Source: Hydractinia symbiolongicarpus (lineage: Eukaryota; Cnidaria; Hydrozoa; Anthoathecata; Hydractiniidae). From it: a stretch of DNA of 64,000 nucleotides. The stretch lies in contig NC_079885.1 in the NCBI RefSeq assembly GCF_029227915.1, positions 29,763,001 through 29,827,000 of the forward strand, read 5' to 3'. The notes beneath the pieces are model-generated. The model was not told where the DNA came from. It saw only the letters and a program-made list of their open reading frames with translations, and did no database searches. Below are positions 22,401-37,712 of this stretch, piece after piece; position 1 is the first letter of the stretch, and each line of letters begins with the position of its first letter. A program made the translations under genes and the position numbers.

Positions 22401-25400
22401 ATGAGACGCTGAATAAAAGAAGTTTAATCGCCGGCAAACGCAAACCTGCGATTTCCCGTAAATCCCGGGCTTGGTCCGTATAGTCGAATGTATACAAAGG
22501 AAGCACCCTGTGAGTAAACTCATTTTCAGAACGATTTTTTAAACTGTTTTTTCACCACTAAAACGCATAAGACTTGTAGTTTTCAAAAATGTTTTCATTT
22601 TTGATGAGACGTTGAATAAAAGAAGTTTAATCGCCGGCAAACGAAAACGCGCGATTTCCCGTAAATCCCGGGCTTGGCCCGTATAGTCGAATGTACACAT
22701 AGAAAGTACCCAGGGAGAAAACTCATTTCCCGAACAATTTTTTAAATTATTTTTTCACCACTAAAACGCATGAGACTTGTTGTTTTCAAAAATGTTTTCA
22801 TTTTTGATGAAACGCTTAATGAAAGGGGTTTAATCGCCGGCAAACGAAAACTCGCGATTTCCCGTAAATCCCGGGCTTGGCCCGTATAGTCGAATGTATA
22901 CAAAGAAAGTACCCTGTGAGTAAACTCATTTCCAGAACGATTTTTTAAATTATTTTTTCACCACTAAAACGCATAAGACTTGTAGTTTTCAAAAATGTTT
23001 TCATTTTTGATGAGACGCTTAATAAAAGAAGTTTAATCGCCGGCAAACGAAAACCCGCGATTTCCCGTAAATCCCGGGCTTGGCCCGTATAGTCAAAAGT
23101 ATACAAAGAAAGTACCCAGGGAGTAAACTGATTTCCCGAACGATTTTTCAAATTATTTCTGCACCACTAAAACGAATGAGACTTGTAGTTTTCAAAAATG
23201 TTTTCATTTTTAATGAGACCATTAATGAAAGAGGTTTAATCGCCGGCAAACGAAAACCAACGATTTCCCGTAAATCCCGGGCTTGGTCCGTATAGTCGAA
23301 TGTATACAAAGAAAGTACCCAGGGAGTAAACTCATTTTCCGAACGTTTTTTTAAATTATTTTTTCACCACTAAAACGCACGAGATTTGTAGTTTTCAAAA
23401 ATGTTTTCATTTTTGATGAGACGCTTAATGAAAGGGGTTTAATCGCCGGCAAACGAAAACCCGCGATTTCCCGTAAATCCCGTGCTTGGCCCGTGTAGTC
23501 GAATGTATACAAAGAAAGTACCCTGTGAGTAAACTCATTTCCAGAACGATTTTTTAAATTATTTTTTCACCACTAAAACGCATAAGGCTTAGTTTTCAAA
23601 AATGTTTTCATTTTTGATGAGACGTTGAATAAAAGAAGTTTAATCGCCGGCAAACGAAAACCCGCGATTTCCCGTAAATCCCGGGCTTGGCCCGTATAGT
23701 CAAAAGTATACAAAGAAAGTACCCATGGAGTAAACTGATTTCCCGAACGATTTTTCAAATTATTTCTGCACCACTAGAACAAATGAGACTTGTAGTTTTC
23801 AAACATGTTTTCATTTTTAATGAGACGCTTAATGAAAGAGGTTTTATCGCCGGCAAACAAAAACCCGTGATTTCCCGTAAATCCCGGACTCGGCCCGTAT
23901 AGTCAAAAGTATACAAAGAAAGTACCCAGGGAGTAAACTCATTTTAAGAACGATTTTTTAAATTATTTTTTCACCACTACAACGCATGAGACTTGTAGTT
24001 TTTAAAAATGTTTTCATTTTTGATGAGACGCTGAATAAAAGAAGTTTAATCGCCGGCAAACGAAAACCCGCGATTTCCCGTAAATCCCGGGCTTGGCCCG
24101 TATAGTCGAATGTATACAAAGAAAGCACCCTATGAGTAAACTCATTTCCAGAACGATTTTTTCAGTTAGTTTTTCACCACTAAAACGCATAAGACTTGTA
24201 GTTTTCAAAAATGTTTTCATTTTTGATGAGACACTTAGTGAAACGGGTTTAATCGCCGGCAAACGAAAACCCGCGATTTCCCGTAAATCCCGGGCTTGGC
24301 CCGTATAGTCGAATGTATACAAAGAAAGTACCCTGTGAGTAAACTCATTTCCAGAACGATTTTTTAAATTATTTTTTCACCACTAAAACGCAGAAGACTT
24401 GTTGTTTTCAAAAATTTTTTCATTTTTGATGAGACGCTTAATGAATGTGGTTTAAACGCCGGCAAACGAAAACCCGCGATTACCCGTAAATCCCGGTCTT
24501 GGCCCGTATAGTCGAATGTATACAAAGAAAGTACCCTGTGAGAAAACTCATTTCCAAAACGATTTTTTAAAATATATTTTCAACACTAAAGCGCATGAGA
24601 CTTGTAGTTTTTGGAAATGTTTTCATTTTTTGATGAGACGCTTAATGAAAGTGGTTTAATCGCCGGCAAACGAAAACCCGCGATTTCCCGTAAATGCCGG
24701 GCTTGGCCCGTATAGTCGAATGTATACAAAGAAAGTACCCTGTGAGTAAACTCATTTCCAAAACGATTTTTTAAATTATCTTTTCACCACTAAAACGCAT
24801 GAGACTTGTAGTTTTCAAAATTGTTTTCATTTTTGATGAGACGCTGAATAAAAGAAGTTTAATCGCCGGCAAACGAAAACCCGCCATTTCCCGTAAATCC
24901 CGGGCTTGGTCCGTATAGTCGAATGTATACAAAGAAAGTACCCAGGGAGTAAACTCATTTCCCGAACGTTTTTTTAAATTATTTTTTCACCACTAAAACG
25001 CAGGAGATTTGTAGTTTTCAAAAATGTTTTCATTTTTAATTAGACGTTTAATGAAAGGGGTTTAATCGCCGGCAAACGAAAACCCGCGATTTCCCGTAAA
25101 TCCCGGGCTTGGCCCGTATAGTCGAATGTATACAAAGAAAGTACCCTGTGAGTAAACTCATTTCCAGAACGATTTTTTAAATTATTTTTCACCACTAAAA
25201 CGCATAAGACTTGTTGTTTTCAAAAATGTTTTAATTTTTGATGAGACGCTTAATAAAAGAAGTTTAATCGCCGGCAAACGAAAACCCGCGATTTCCCGTA
25301 AATCCCGGGCTTGGGCCGTATAGTCAAATGTATACAAAGAAAGTACTCAGTGAGTAAACTGATTTCCCGGACGATTTTTCAAATTATTTCTGCACCACTA

Positions 25401-28400
25401 GAACTAATGAGACTTGTAGTTTTCAAACATGTTTTCATTTTTAATGAGACGCTTAATGAAAGAAGTTTTATCGCCGGCAAACGAAAACCCGTGATTTCCC
25501 GTAAATCCCGGACTCGGCCCGTATAGTCAAAAGTATACAAAGAAAGTACCCAGGGAGTAAACGCATTTCCCGAACGAATTTTAAAATTATTTTTTCACCA
25601 CTAAAACGTATGAGACTTGCAGTTTTCAAAAATGTTTTCATTTTTGATAAAACGCTTAATGAAAGGGGGTTAATCGCCGGCAAACGAAAACCCGCGATTT
25701 CCCGTAAATGCCGGAATTGGCCCGTATAGTCGAATGTATACAAAGAAAGTACCCTGTGGTAACTCATTTCCAAAACGATTTTTTAAATTATCTTTTCACC
25801 ACTAAAACGCATGAGACTTGTAGTTTTCAAAAATGTTTTTATTTTTGATGAGACGCTGAATAAAAGAAGTTTAATCGCCGGCAAACAAAAACCCGCCATT
25901 TCCCGTAAACCCCGGACTCGGCCCGTATAGTCAAAAGTATACAAAGAAAGTACCCAGGGAGTAAACTCATTTTCCGAACGATTTTTAAAATTATTTTTGC
26001 ATCACTACAACGCATGAGACTTGTTGTTTTCAAAAATGTTTTCATTTTTGATGAAACGCTTAATGAGAGGGGTTTAATCGCCGGCAAACGAAAACTCGCG
26101 ATTTCCCGTAAATCCTGGGCTTGGCCCGTATAGTCGAATGTATACAAAGAAAGCACCCTGTGAGTAAACTCATTTCCAGAACGATTTTTTAAATTAGTTT
26201 TTCACCACTAAAACGCATAAGACTTGTAGTTTTCAAAAATGTTTTCATTTTTGATGAGACGCTGAATAAAAGAAGTTTAATCGCCGTCAAACGAAAACCC
26301 GCGATTTCCCGTAAATCCCGGGCTTGGCCCGTATAGTCAAAAGTATACAAAGAAAGTACCCAGGGAGTAAACTCATTTCCCAAACGATTTTTTAAATTAT
26401 TTTGTCACCACTAAAACGCATGAGACTTGTAGTTTTCAAAAATGTTTTCATTTTTGATGAGACGCTTAGTGAAACAGGTTTAATCGCCGGCAAACGAAAA
26501 CCCGCGATTTCCCGTAATTCCCGGGCTTGGCCCGTATAGTCGAATGCATACAAAGAAAGTACCCGGTGAGAAAACTCATTTCCAAAACGATTTTTTAAAA
26601 TATCTTTGCAACACTAAAGCGCATGAGACTTGTAGTTTTCGGAAATGTTTTCATTTTTTGATGAGACGCTTAATGAAAGTGGTTTAATCGCCGGCAAACG
26701 AAAACCCGCGATTTCCCGTAAATGCCGGAATTGGCCCGTATAGTCGAATGTATACAAAGAAAGTACCCTGTGGTAACTCATTTCCAAAACGATTTTTTAA
26801 ATTATCTTTTCACCACTAAAACGCATGAGACTTGTAGTTTTCAAAAATGTTTTTATTTTTGATGAGACGCTGAATAAAAGAAGTTTAATCGCCGGCAAAC
26901 AAAAACCCGCCATTTCCCGTAAACCCCGGACTCGGCCCGTATAGTCAAAAGTATACAAAGAAAGTACCCAGGGAGTAAACTCATTTTCCGAACGATTTTT
27001 AAAATTATTTTTGCATCACTACAACGCATGAGACTTGTTGTTTTCAAAAATGTTTTCATTTTTGATGAAACGCTTAATGAAAGGGGTTTAATCGCCGGCA
27101 AACGAAAACTCGCGATTTCCCGTAAATCCTAGGCTTGGCCTGTATAGTCGAATGTATACAAAGAAAGCACCCTGTGAGTAAACTCATTTCCAGAACGATT
27201 TTTTAAATTAGTTTTTCACCACTAAAACGCATAAGACTTGTAGTTTTCAAAAATGTTTTCATTTTTGATGAGACGCTGAATAAAAGAAGTTTAATCGCTG
27301 GCGAACGAAAACCCGCGATTTCCCGTAAATCCCGGGCTTGGCCCGTATAGTCGAATGTATACAAAGAAAGTACCCTGTGAGTAAACTCATTTCCAGAACG
27401 ATTTTTTAAATTATTTTTTAACCACTAAAACGCATAAGACTTGTTGTTTTCAAAAATGTTTTCATTTTTGATGAGACGCTTAATAAAAGAAGTTTAATCG
27501 CCGGCAAACGAAAACCCGCGATTTCCCGTAAATCCCGGGCTTGGCCCGTATAGTCAAAAGTATACAAAGAAAGTACCCAGGGAGTAAACTGATTTCCCGA
27601 ACGATTTTTCAAATTATTTTTGCACCACTAGAACGAATGAAACTTGTAGTTTTCAAAAATGTTTTCATTTTTAATGAGACCATTAATGAAAGAGGTTTAA
27701 TCGCCGGCAAACGAAAACCAACGATTTCCCGTAAATCCCGGGCTTGGTCCGTATAGTCGAATGTATACAAAAAAAGTAACCAGGGAGTAAACTCATTTCC
27801 CGAACGTTTTTTTAAATTATTTTTTCACCACTAAAACGCACCAGATTTGTAGTTTTCAAAAATGTTTTCATTTTTGTTGAGACGCTTAATGAAAGGGGTT
27901 TAATCGCCGGCAAACGAAAACCCGCGATTTCCCGTAAATCCCGGGCTTGGCCCGTATAGTCGAGTGTATACAAAGAAAGTACCCTGTGAGTAAACTCATT
28001 TCCAGAACGATTTTTTAAATTATTTTTTAACCACTAAAACGCATAAGACTTGTTGTTTTCAAAAATGTTTTCATTTTTGATGAGACGCTTAATAAAAGAA
28101 GTTTAATCGCCGGCAAACGAAAACCCGCGATTTCCCGTAAATCCCGGGCTTGGCCCGTATAGTCAAAAGTATACAAAGAAAGTACCCAGGGAGTAAACTG
28201 ATTTCCCGAACGATTTTTCAAATTATTTTTGCAGCACTAGAACGAATGAAACTTGTAGTTTTCAAAAATGTTTTCATTTTTAATGAGACCATTAATGAAA
28301 GAGGTTTAATCGCCGGCAAACGAAAACCAACGATTTCCCGTAAATCCCGGGCTTGGTCCGTATAGTCGAATGTATACAAAGAAAGTACCCAGGGAGTAAA

Positions 28401-31400
28401 CTCATTTTCCGAACGATTTTTAAAATTATTTTGTCACCACTAAAACGCATGAGACTTGTAGTTTTCAAAAATGTTTTCATTTTTGATGAGACGCTTAGTG
28501 AAACAGGTTTAATCGCCGGCAAACGAAAACCCGCGATTTCCCGTAATTCCCGGGCTTGGCCCGTATAGTCGAATGCATACAAAGAAAGTACCCGGTGAGA
28601 AAACTCATTTCCAAAACGATTTTTTAAAATATCTTTGCAACACTAAAGCGCATGAGACTTGTAGTTTTCGGAAATGTTTTCATTTTTTGATGAGACGCTT
28701 AATGAAAGTGGTTTAATCGCCGGCAAACGAAAACCCGCGATTTCCCGTAAATGCCGGAATTGGCCCGTATAGTCGAATGTATACAAAGAAAGTACCCTGT
28801 GGTAACTCATTTCCAAAACGATTTTTTAAATTATCTTTTCACCACTAAAACGCATGAGACTTGTAGTTTTCAAAAATGTTTTTATTTTTGATGAGACGCT
28901 GAATAAAAGAAGTTTAATCGCCGGCAAACAAAAACCCGCCATTTCCCGTAAACCCCGGACTCGGCCCGTATAGTCAAAAGTATACAAAGAAAGTACCCAG
29001 GGAGTAAACTCATTTTCCGAACGATTTTTAAAATTATTTTTGCATCACTACAACGCATGAGACTTGTTGTTTTCAAAAATGTTTTCATTTTTGATGAAAC
29101 GCTTAATGAAAGGGGTTTAATCGCCGGCAAACGAAAACTCGCGATTTCCCGTAAATCCTGGGCTTGGCCTGTATAGTCGAATGTATACAAAGAAAGCACC
29201 CTGTGAGTAAACTCATTTCCAGAACGATTTTTTAAATTAGTTTTTCACCACTAAAACGCATAAGACTTGTAGTTTTCAAAAATGTTTTCATTTTTGATGA
29301 GACGCTGAATAAAAGAAGTTTAATCGCTGGCGAACGAAAACCCGCGATTTCCCGTAAATCCCGGGCTTGGCCCGTATAGTCGAATGTATACAAAGAAAGT
29401 ACCCTGTGAGTAAACTCATTTCCAGAACGATTTTTTAAATTATTTTTTAACCACTAAAACGCATAAGACTTGTTGTTTTCAAAAATGTTTTCATTTTTGA
29501 TGAGACGCTTAATAAAAGAAGTTTAATCGCCGGCAAACGAAAACCCGCGATTTCCCGTAAATCCCGGGCTTGGCCCGTATAGTCAAAAGTATACAAAGAA
29601 AGTACCCAGGGAGTAAACTGATTTCCCGAACGATTTTTCAAATTATTTTTGCACCACTAGAACGAATGAAACTTGTAGTTTTCAAAAATGTTTTCATTTT
29701 TAATGAGACCATTAATGAAAGAGGTTTAATCGCCGGCAAACGAAAACCAACGATTTCCCGTAAATCCCGGGCTTGGTCCGTATAGTCGAATGTATACAAA
29801 AAAAGTAACCAGGGAGTAAACTCATTTCCCGAACGTTTTTTTAAATTATTTTTTCACCACTAAAACGCACCAGATTTGTAGTTTTCAAAAATGTTTTCAT
29901 TTTTGTTGAGACGCTTAATGAAAGGGGTTTAATCGCCGGCAAACGAAAACCCGCGATTTCCCGTAAATCCCGGGCTTGGCCCGTATAGTCGAGTGTATAC
30001 AAAGAAAGTACCCTGTGAGTAAACTCATTTCCAGAACGATTTTTTAAATTATTTTTTCACCACTAAAACGCAGAAGACTTGTAGTTTTCAAAAATGTTTT
30101 TATTTTTGATGAGACGCTGAATAAAAGAAGTTTAATCGCCGGCAAACAAAAACCCGCCATTTCCCGTAAACCCCGGACTCGGCCCGTATAGTCAAAAGTA
30201 TACAAAGAAAGTACCCAGGGAGTAAACTCATTTTCCGAACGATTTTTAAAATTATTTTTGCATCACTACAACGCATGAGACTTGTTGTTTTCAAAAATGT
30301 TTTCATTTTTGATGAAACGCTTAATGAAAGGGGTTTAATCGCCGGCAAACGAAAACTCGCGATTTCCCGTAAATCCTGGGCTTGGCCCGTATAGTCGAAT
30401 GTATACAAAGAAAGCACCCTGTGAGTAAACTCATTTCCAGAACGATTTTTTAAATTAGTTTTTCACCACTAAAACGCATAAGACTTGTAGTTTTCAAAAA
30501 TGTTTTCATTTTTGATGAGACGCTGAATAAAAGAAGTTTAATCGCCGTCAAACGAAAACCCGCGATTTCCCGTAAATCCCGGGCTTGGCCCGTATAGTCA
30601 AAAGTATACAAAGAAAGTACCCAGGGAGTAAACTGATTTCCCGAACGATTTTTCAAATTATTTTTGCAGCACTAGAACGAATGAACTTGTAGTTTTCAAA
30701 AATGTTTTCATTTTTAATGAGACCATTAATGAAAGAGGTTTAATCGCCGGCAAACGAAAACCAACGATTTCCCGTAAATCCCGGGCTTGGTCCGTATAGT
30801 CGAATGTATACAAAGAAAGTACCCTGTGAGTAAACTCATTTCCAGAACGATTTTTTAAATTATTTTTTCACCACTAAAACGCAGAAGACTTGTTGTTTTC
30901 AAAAATGTTTTCATTTTTGATGAGACGCTTAGTGAAACAGGTTTAATCGCCGGCAAACGAAAGCCCGCGATTTCCCGTAATTCCCGGGCTTGGCCCGTAT
31001 AGTCGAATGTATACAAAGAAAGTACCCTGTGAGTAAACTCATTTCCAGAACGATTTTTTAAATTATTTTTTCACCACTAAAACGCAGAAGACTTGTTGTT
31101 TCCAAAAATGTTTTCATTTTTGATGAGACGCTTAATGAATGTGGTTTAAACGCCGGCAAACGAAAACCCGCGATTACCCGTAAATCCCGGGCTTGGCCCG
31201 TATAGTCGAATGTATACAAAGAAAGTACCCTGTGAGAAAACTCATTTCCAAAACGATTTTTTAAAATATCTTTGCAACACTAAAGCGCATGAGACTTGTA
31301 GTTTTCGGAAATGTTTTCATTTTTTGATGAGACGCTTAATGAAAGTGGTTTAATCGCCGGCAAACGAAAACCCGCGATTTCTCGTAAATACCGGAATTGG

Positions 31401-34400
31401 CCCGTATAGTCGAATGTATACAAAGAAAGTACCCTGTGGTAACTCATTTCCAAAACGATTTTTTAAATTATCTTTTCACCACTAAAACGCATGAGACTTG
31501 TAGTTTTCAAAAATGTTTTTATTTTTGATGAGACGCTGAATAAAAGAAGTTTAATCGCCGGCAAACAAAAACCCGCCATTTCCCGTAAACCCCGGACTCG
31601 GCCCGTATAGTCAAAAGTATACAAAGAAAGTACCCAGGGAGTAAACTCATTTTCCGAACGATTTTTAAAATTATTTTTGCATCACTACAACGCATGAGAC
31701 TTGTTGTTTTCAAAAATGTTTTCATTTTTGATGAAACGCTTAATGAAAGGGGTTTAATCGCCGGCAAACGAAAACTCGCGATTTCCCGTAAATCCTGGGC
31801 TTGGCCTGTATAGTCGAATGTATACAAAGAAAGCACCCTGTGAGTAAACTCATTTCCAGAACGATTTTTTAAATTAGTTTTTCACCACTAAAACGCATAA
31901 GACTTGTAGTTTTCAAAAATGTTTTCATTTTTGATGAGACGCTGAATAAAAGAAGTTTAATCGCTGGCGAACGAAAACCCGCGATTTCCCGTAAATCCCG
32001 GGCTTGGCCCGTATAGTCGAATGTATACAAAGAAAGTACCCTGTGAGTAAACTCATTTCCAGAACGATTTTTTAAATTATTTTTTAACCACTAAAACGCA
32101 TAAGACTTGTTGTTTTCAAAAATGTTTTCATTTTTGATGAGACGCTTAATAAAAGAAGTTTAATCGCCGGCAAACGAAAACCCGCGATTTCCCGTAAATC
32201 CCGGGCTTGGCCCGTATAGTCAAAAGTATACAAAGAAAGTACCCAGGGAGTAAACTGATTTCCCGAACGATTTTTCAAATTATTTTTGCACCACTAGAAC
32301 GAATGAAACTTGTAGTTTTCAAAAATGTTTTCATTTTTAATGAGACCATTAATGAAAGAGGTTTAATCGCCGGCAAACGAAAACCAACGATTTCCCGTAA
32401 ATCCCGGGCTTGGTCCGTATAGTCGAATGTATACAAAAAAAGTAACCAGGGAGTAAACTCATTTCCCGAACGTTTTTTTAAATTATTTTTTCACCACTAA
32501 AACGCACCAGATTTGTAGTTTTCAAAAATGTTTTCATTTTTGTTGAGACGCTTAATGAAAGGGGTTTAATCGCCGGCAAACGAAAACCCGCGATTTCCCG
32601 TAAATCCCGGGCTTGGCCCGTATAGTCGAGTGTATACAAAGAAAGTACCCTGTGAGTAAACTCATTTCCAGAACGATTTTTTAAATTATTTTTTAACCAC
32701 TAAAACGCATAAGACTTGTTGTTTTCAAAAATGTTTTCATTTTTGATGAGACGCTTAATAAAAGAAGTTTAATCGCCGGCAAACGAAAACCCGCGATTTC
32801 CCGTAAATCCCGGGCTTGGCCCGTATAGTCAAAAGTATACAAAGAAAGTACCCAGGGAGTAAACTGATTTCCCGAACGATTTTTCAAATTATTTTTGCAG
32901 CACTAGAACGAATGAAACTTGTAGTTTTCAAAAATGTTTTCATTTTTAATGAGACCATTAATGAAAGAGGTTTAATCGCCGGCAAACGAAAACCAACGAT
33001 TTCCCGTAAATCCCGGGCTTGGTCCGTATAGTCGAATGTATACAAAGAAAGTACCCTGTGAGTAAACTCATTTCCAGAACGATTTTTTAAATTATTTTTT
33101 CACCACTAAAACGCAGAAGACTTGTTGTTTTCAAAAATGTTTTCATTTTTGATGAGACGCTTAGTGAAACAGGTTTAATCGCCGGCAAACGAAAGCCCGC
33201 GATTTCCCGTAATTCCCGGGCTTGGCCCGTATAGTCGAATGTATACAAAGAAAGTACCCTGTGAGTAAACTCATTTCCAGAACGATTTTTTAAATTATTT
33301 TTTCACCACTAAAACGCAGAAGACTTGTTGTTTCCAAAAATGTTTTCATTTTTGATGAGACGCTTAATGAATGTGGTTTAAACGCCGGCAAACGAAAACC
33401 CGCGATTACCCGTAAATCCCGGGCTTGGCCCGTATAGTCGAATGTATACAAAGAAAGTACCCTGTGAGAAAACTCATTTCCAAAACGATTTTTTAAAATA
33501 TCTTTGCAACACTAAAGCGCATGAGACTTGTAGTTTTCGGAAATGTTTTCATTTTTTGATGAGACGCTTAATGAAAGTGGTTTAATCGCCGGCAAACGAA
33601 AACCCGCGATTTCCCGTAAATACCGGAATTGGCCCGTATAGTCGAATGTATACAAAGAAAGTACCCTGTGGTAACTCATTTCCAAAACGATTTTTTAAAT
33701 TATCTTTTCACCACTAAAACGCATGAGACTTGTAGTTTTCAAAAATGTTTTTATTTTTGATGAGACGCTGAATAAAAGAAGTTTAATCGCCGGCAAACAA
33801 AAACCCGCCATTTCCCGTAAACCCCGGACTCGGCCCGTATAGTCAAAAGTATACAAAGAAAGTACCCAGGGAGTAAACTCATTTTCCGAACGATTTTTAA
33901 AATTATTTTTGCATCACTACAACGCATGAGACTTGTTGTTTTCAAAAATGTTTTCATTTTTGATGAAACGCTTAATGAAAGGGGTTTAATCGCCGGCAAA
34001 CGAAAACTCGCGATTTCCCGTAAATCCTGGGCTTGGCCCGTATAGTCGAATGTATACAAAGAAAGCACCCTGTGAGTAAACTCATTTCCAGAACGATTTT
34101 TTAAATTAGTTTTTCACCACTAAAACGCATAAGACTTGTAGTTTTCAAAAATGTTTTCATTTTTGATGAGACGCTGAATAAAAGAAGTTTAATCGCCGTC
34201 AAACGAAAACCCGCGATTTCCCGTAAATCCCGGGCTTGGCCCGTATAGTCAAAAGTATACAAAGAAAGTACCCAGGGAGTAAACTGATTTCCCGAACGAT
34301 TTTTCAAATTATTTTTGCAGCACTAGAACGAATGAACTTGTAGTTTTCAAAAATGTTTTCATTTTTAATGAGACCATTAATGAAAGAGGTTTAATCGCCG

Positions 34401-37400
34401 GCAAACGAAAACCAACGATTTCCCGTAAATCCCGGGCTTGGTCCGTATAGTCGAATGTATACAAAGAAAGTACCCTGTGAGAAAACTCATTTCCAAAACG
34501 ATTTTTTAAAATATCTTTGCAACACTAAAGCGCATGAGACTTGTAGTTTTCGGAAATGTTTTCATTTTTTGATGAGACGCTTAATGAAAGTGGTTTAATC
34601 GCCGGCAAACGAAAACCCGCGATTTCCCGTAAATACCGGAATTGGCCCGTATAGTCGAATGTATACAAAGAAAGTACCCTGTGGTAACTCATTTCCAAAA
34701 CGATTTTTTAAATTATCTTTTCACCACTAAAACGCATGAGACTTGTAGTTTTCAAAAATGTTTTTATTTTTGATGAGACGCTGAATAAAAGAAGTTTAAT
34801 CGCCGGCAAACAAAAACCCGCCATTTCCCGTAAACCCCGGACTCGGCCCGTATAGTCAAAAGTATACAAAGAAAGTACCCAAGGAGTAAACTCATTTTCC
34901 GAACGATTTTTAAAATTATTTTTGCATCACTACAACGCATGAGACTTGTTGTTTTCAAAAATGTTTTCATTTTTGATGAAACGCTTAATGAAAGGGGTTT
35001 AATCGCCGGCAAACGAAAACTCGCGATTTCCCGTAAATCCTGGGCTTGGCCCGTATAGTCGAATGTATACAAAGAAAGCACCCTGTGAGTAAACTCATTT
35101 CCAGAACGATTTTTTAAATTAGTTTTTCACCACTAAAACGCATAAGACTTGTAGTTTTCAAAAATGTTTTCATTTTTGATGAGACGCTGAATAAAAGAAG
35201 TTTAATCGCCGTCAAACGAAAACCCGCGATTTCCCGTAAATCCCGGGCTTGGCCCGTATAGTCAAAAGTATACAAAGAAAGTACCCAGGGAGTAAACTCA
35301 TTTCCCGAACGATTTTTTAAATTATTTTGTCACCACTAAAACGCATGAGACTTGTAGTTTTCAAAAGTGTTTTCATTTTTGATGAGACGCTGAATAAAAG
35401 AAGTTTAATCGCTGGCGAACGAAAACCCGCGATTTCCCGTAAATCCCGGGCTTGGCCCGTATAGTCGAATGTATACAAAGAAAGTACCCTGTGAGTAAAC
35501 TCATTTCCAGAACGATTTTTTAAATTATTTTTTAACCACTAAAACGCATAAGACTTGTTGTTTTCAAAAATGTTTTTATTTTTGATGAGACGCTTAATAA
35601 AAGAAGTTTAATCGCCGGCAAACGAAAACCCGCGATTTCCCGTAAATCCCGGGCTTGGCCCGTATAGTCAAAAGTATACAAAGAAAGTACCCAGGGAGTA
35701 AACTGATTTCCCGAACGATTTTTCAAATTATTTTTGCACCACTAGAACGAATGAAACTTGTAGTTTTCAAAAATGTTTTCATTTTTAATGAGACCATTAA
35801 TGAAAGAGGTTTAATCGCCGGCAAACGAAAACCAACGATTTCCCGTAAATCCCGGGCTTGGTCCGTATAGTCGAATGTATACAAAGAAAGTAACCAGGGA
35901 GTAAACTCATTTCCCGAACGTTTTTTTAAATTATTTTTTCACCACTAAAACGCACCAGATTTGTAGTTTTCAAAAATGTTTTCATTTTTGTTGAGACGCT
36001 TAATGAAAGGGGTTTAATCGCCGGCAAACGAAAACCCGCGATTTCCCGTAAATCCCGGGCTTGGCCCGTATAGTCGAGTGTATACAAAGAAAGTACCCTG
36101 TGAGTAAACTCATTTCCAGAACGATTTTTTAAATTATTTTTCACCACTAAAACGCATAAGACTTGTTGTTTTTAAAAATGTTTTCATTTTTGATGAGACG
36201 CTTAATAAAAGAAGTTTAATCGCCGGCAAACGAAAACCCGCGATTTCCCGTAAATCCCGGGCTTGGCCCGTATAGTCAAAAGTATACAAAGGAAGTACTC
36301 CGGAAGTAAACTGATTTCCCGGACGATTTTTCAAATTATTTCTGCACCACTAGAATAAATGAGACTTGTAGTTTTCAAACATGTTTTCATTTTTAACGAG
36401 ACGCTTAATGAAAGAGGTTTTATCGCCGGCAAACGAAAACCCGTGATTTCCCGTAAATCCCGGACTCGGCCCGTATAGTCAAAAGTATACAAAGAAAGTA
36501 CCCAGGGAGTAAACGCATTTCCCGAACGATTTTTAAAATTATTTTTTCACCAAAAAAACGTATGAGACTTGTAGTTTTCAAAAATGTTTTCATTTTTGAT
36601 AAAACGCTTAATGAAAGGGGTTTAATCGCCGGCAAACGAAAACCCGCGATTTCCCGTAAATCCCGGGCTTGGCCCGTATAGTCGAATGTATACAAAGAAA
36701 GCACCCTGTGAGTAAACTCATTTCCAGAACGATTTTTTCAGTTAGTTTTTCACCACTAAAACGCATAAGACTTGTAGTTTTCAAAAATATTTTCATTTTT
36801 GATGAGACGCTGAATAAAAGAAGTTTAATCGCCGTCAAACGAAAACCCGCGATTTCCCGTAAATCCCGGGCTTGGCCCGTATAGTCAAAAGTATGCAAAG
36901 AAAGTACCCAGGGAGTAAACTCATTTCCCGAACGATTTTTTAAATTATTTTTTCACCACTAAAACACACGAGATTTGTAGTTTTCAAAAATGTCTTCATT
37001 TTTGATGAGACGCTTAGTGAAACGGGTTTAATCGCCGGCAAACGAAAACCCGCGATTTCCCGTAAATCCCGGGCTAGGCCCGTATAGTCGAATGTATACA
37101 AAGAAAGTACCCTGTGAGTAAACTCATTTCCAGAACGATTTTTCAAATTATTTCTGCACCACTAGAACTAATGAGACTTGTAGTTTTCAAACATGTTTTC
37201 ATTTTTAATGAGACGCTTAATGAAAGAGGTTTTATCGCCGGCAAACGAAAACCCGTGATTTCCCGTAAATCCCGGACTCGGCCCGTATAGTCAAAGGTAT
37301 ACAAAGAAAGTACCCAGGGAGTAAACGCATTTCCCGAACGATTTTTAAAATTATTTTTTCACCACTAAAACGTATGAGACTTGTAGTTTTCAAAAATGTT

Positions 37401-37712
37401 TTCATTTTTGATGAAACGCTTATTGAAAGGGGGTTAATCGCCGGCAAACGAAAACCCGTGATTTCCCGTAAATCCCGGGCTTGGCCCTTATAGTCAAAAG
37501 TATGCAAAGAAAGTACCCAGGGAGTAAACTCATTTCCCGAACGATTTTTTAAATTATTTTTTCACCACTAAAACACACGAGATTTGTAGTTTTCAAAAAT
37601 GTTTTCATTTTTGATGAGACGCTTAGTGAAACGGGTTTAATCGCCGGCAAACGAAAACCCGCGATTTCCCGTAAATCCCGGGCTTGGCCCGTATAGTCGA
37701 ATGTATACAAAG
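19478..37712. repeat. Large block, copy B (second copy of 1-18641)
   Basis: Nearly identical to 1-18641. In everything I compared, the differences were a 406-bp (two-monomer) absence at about 34445-34470 and one substitution, G at 15811 in copy A versus A at 34882 in copy B. Such identity over 18 kb implies a very recent duplication by unequal exchange or similar, or an assembly duplication. The two-monomer difference argues that the copies are not a simple assembler echo, but cannot settle it. Confidence 0.95.
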
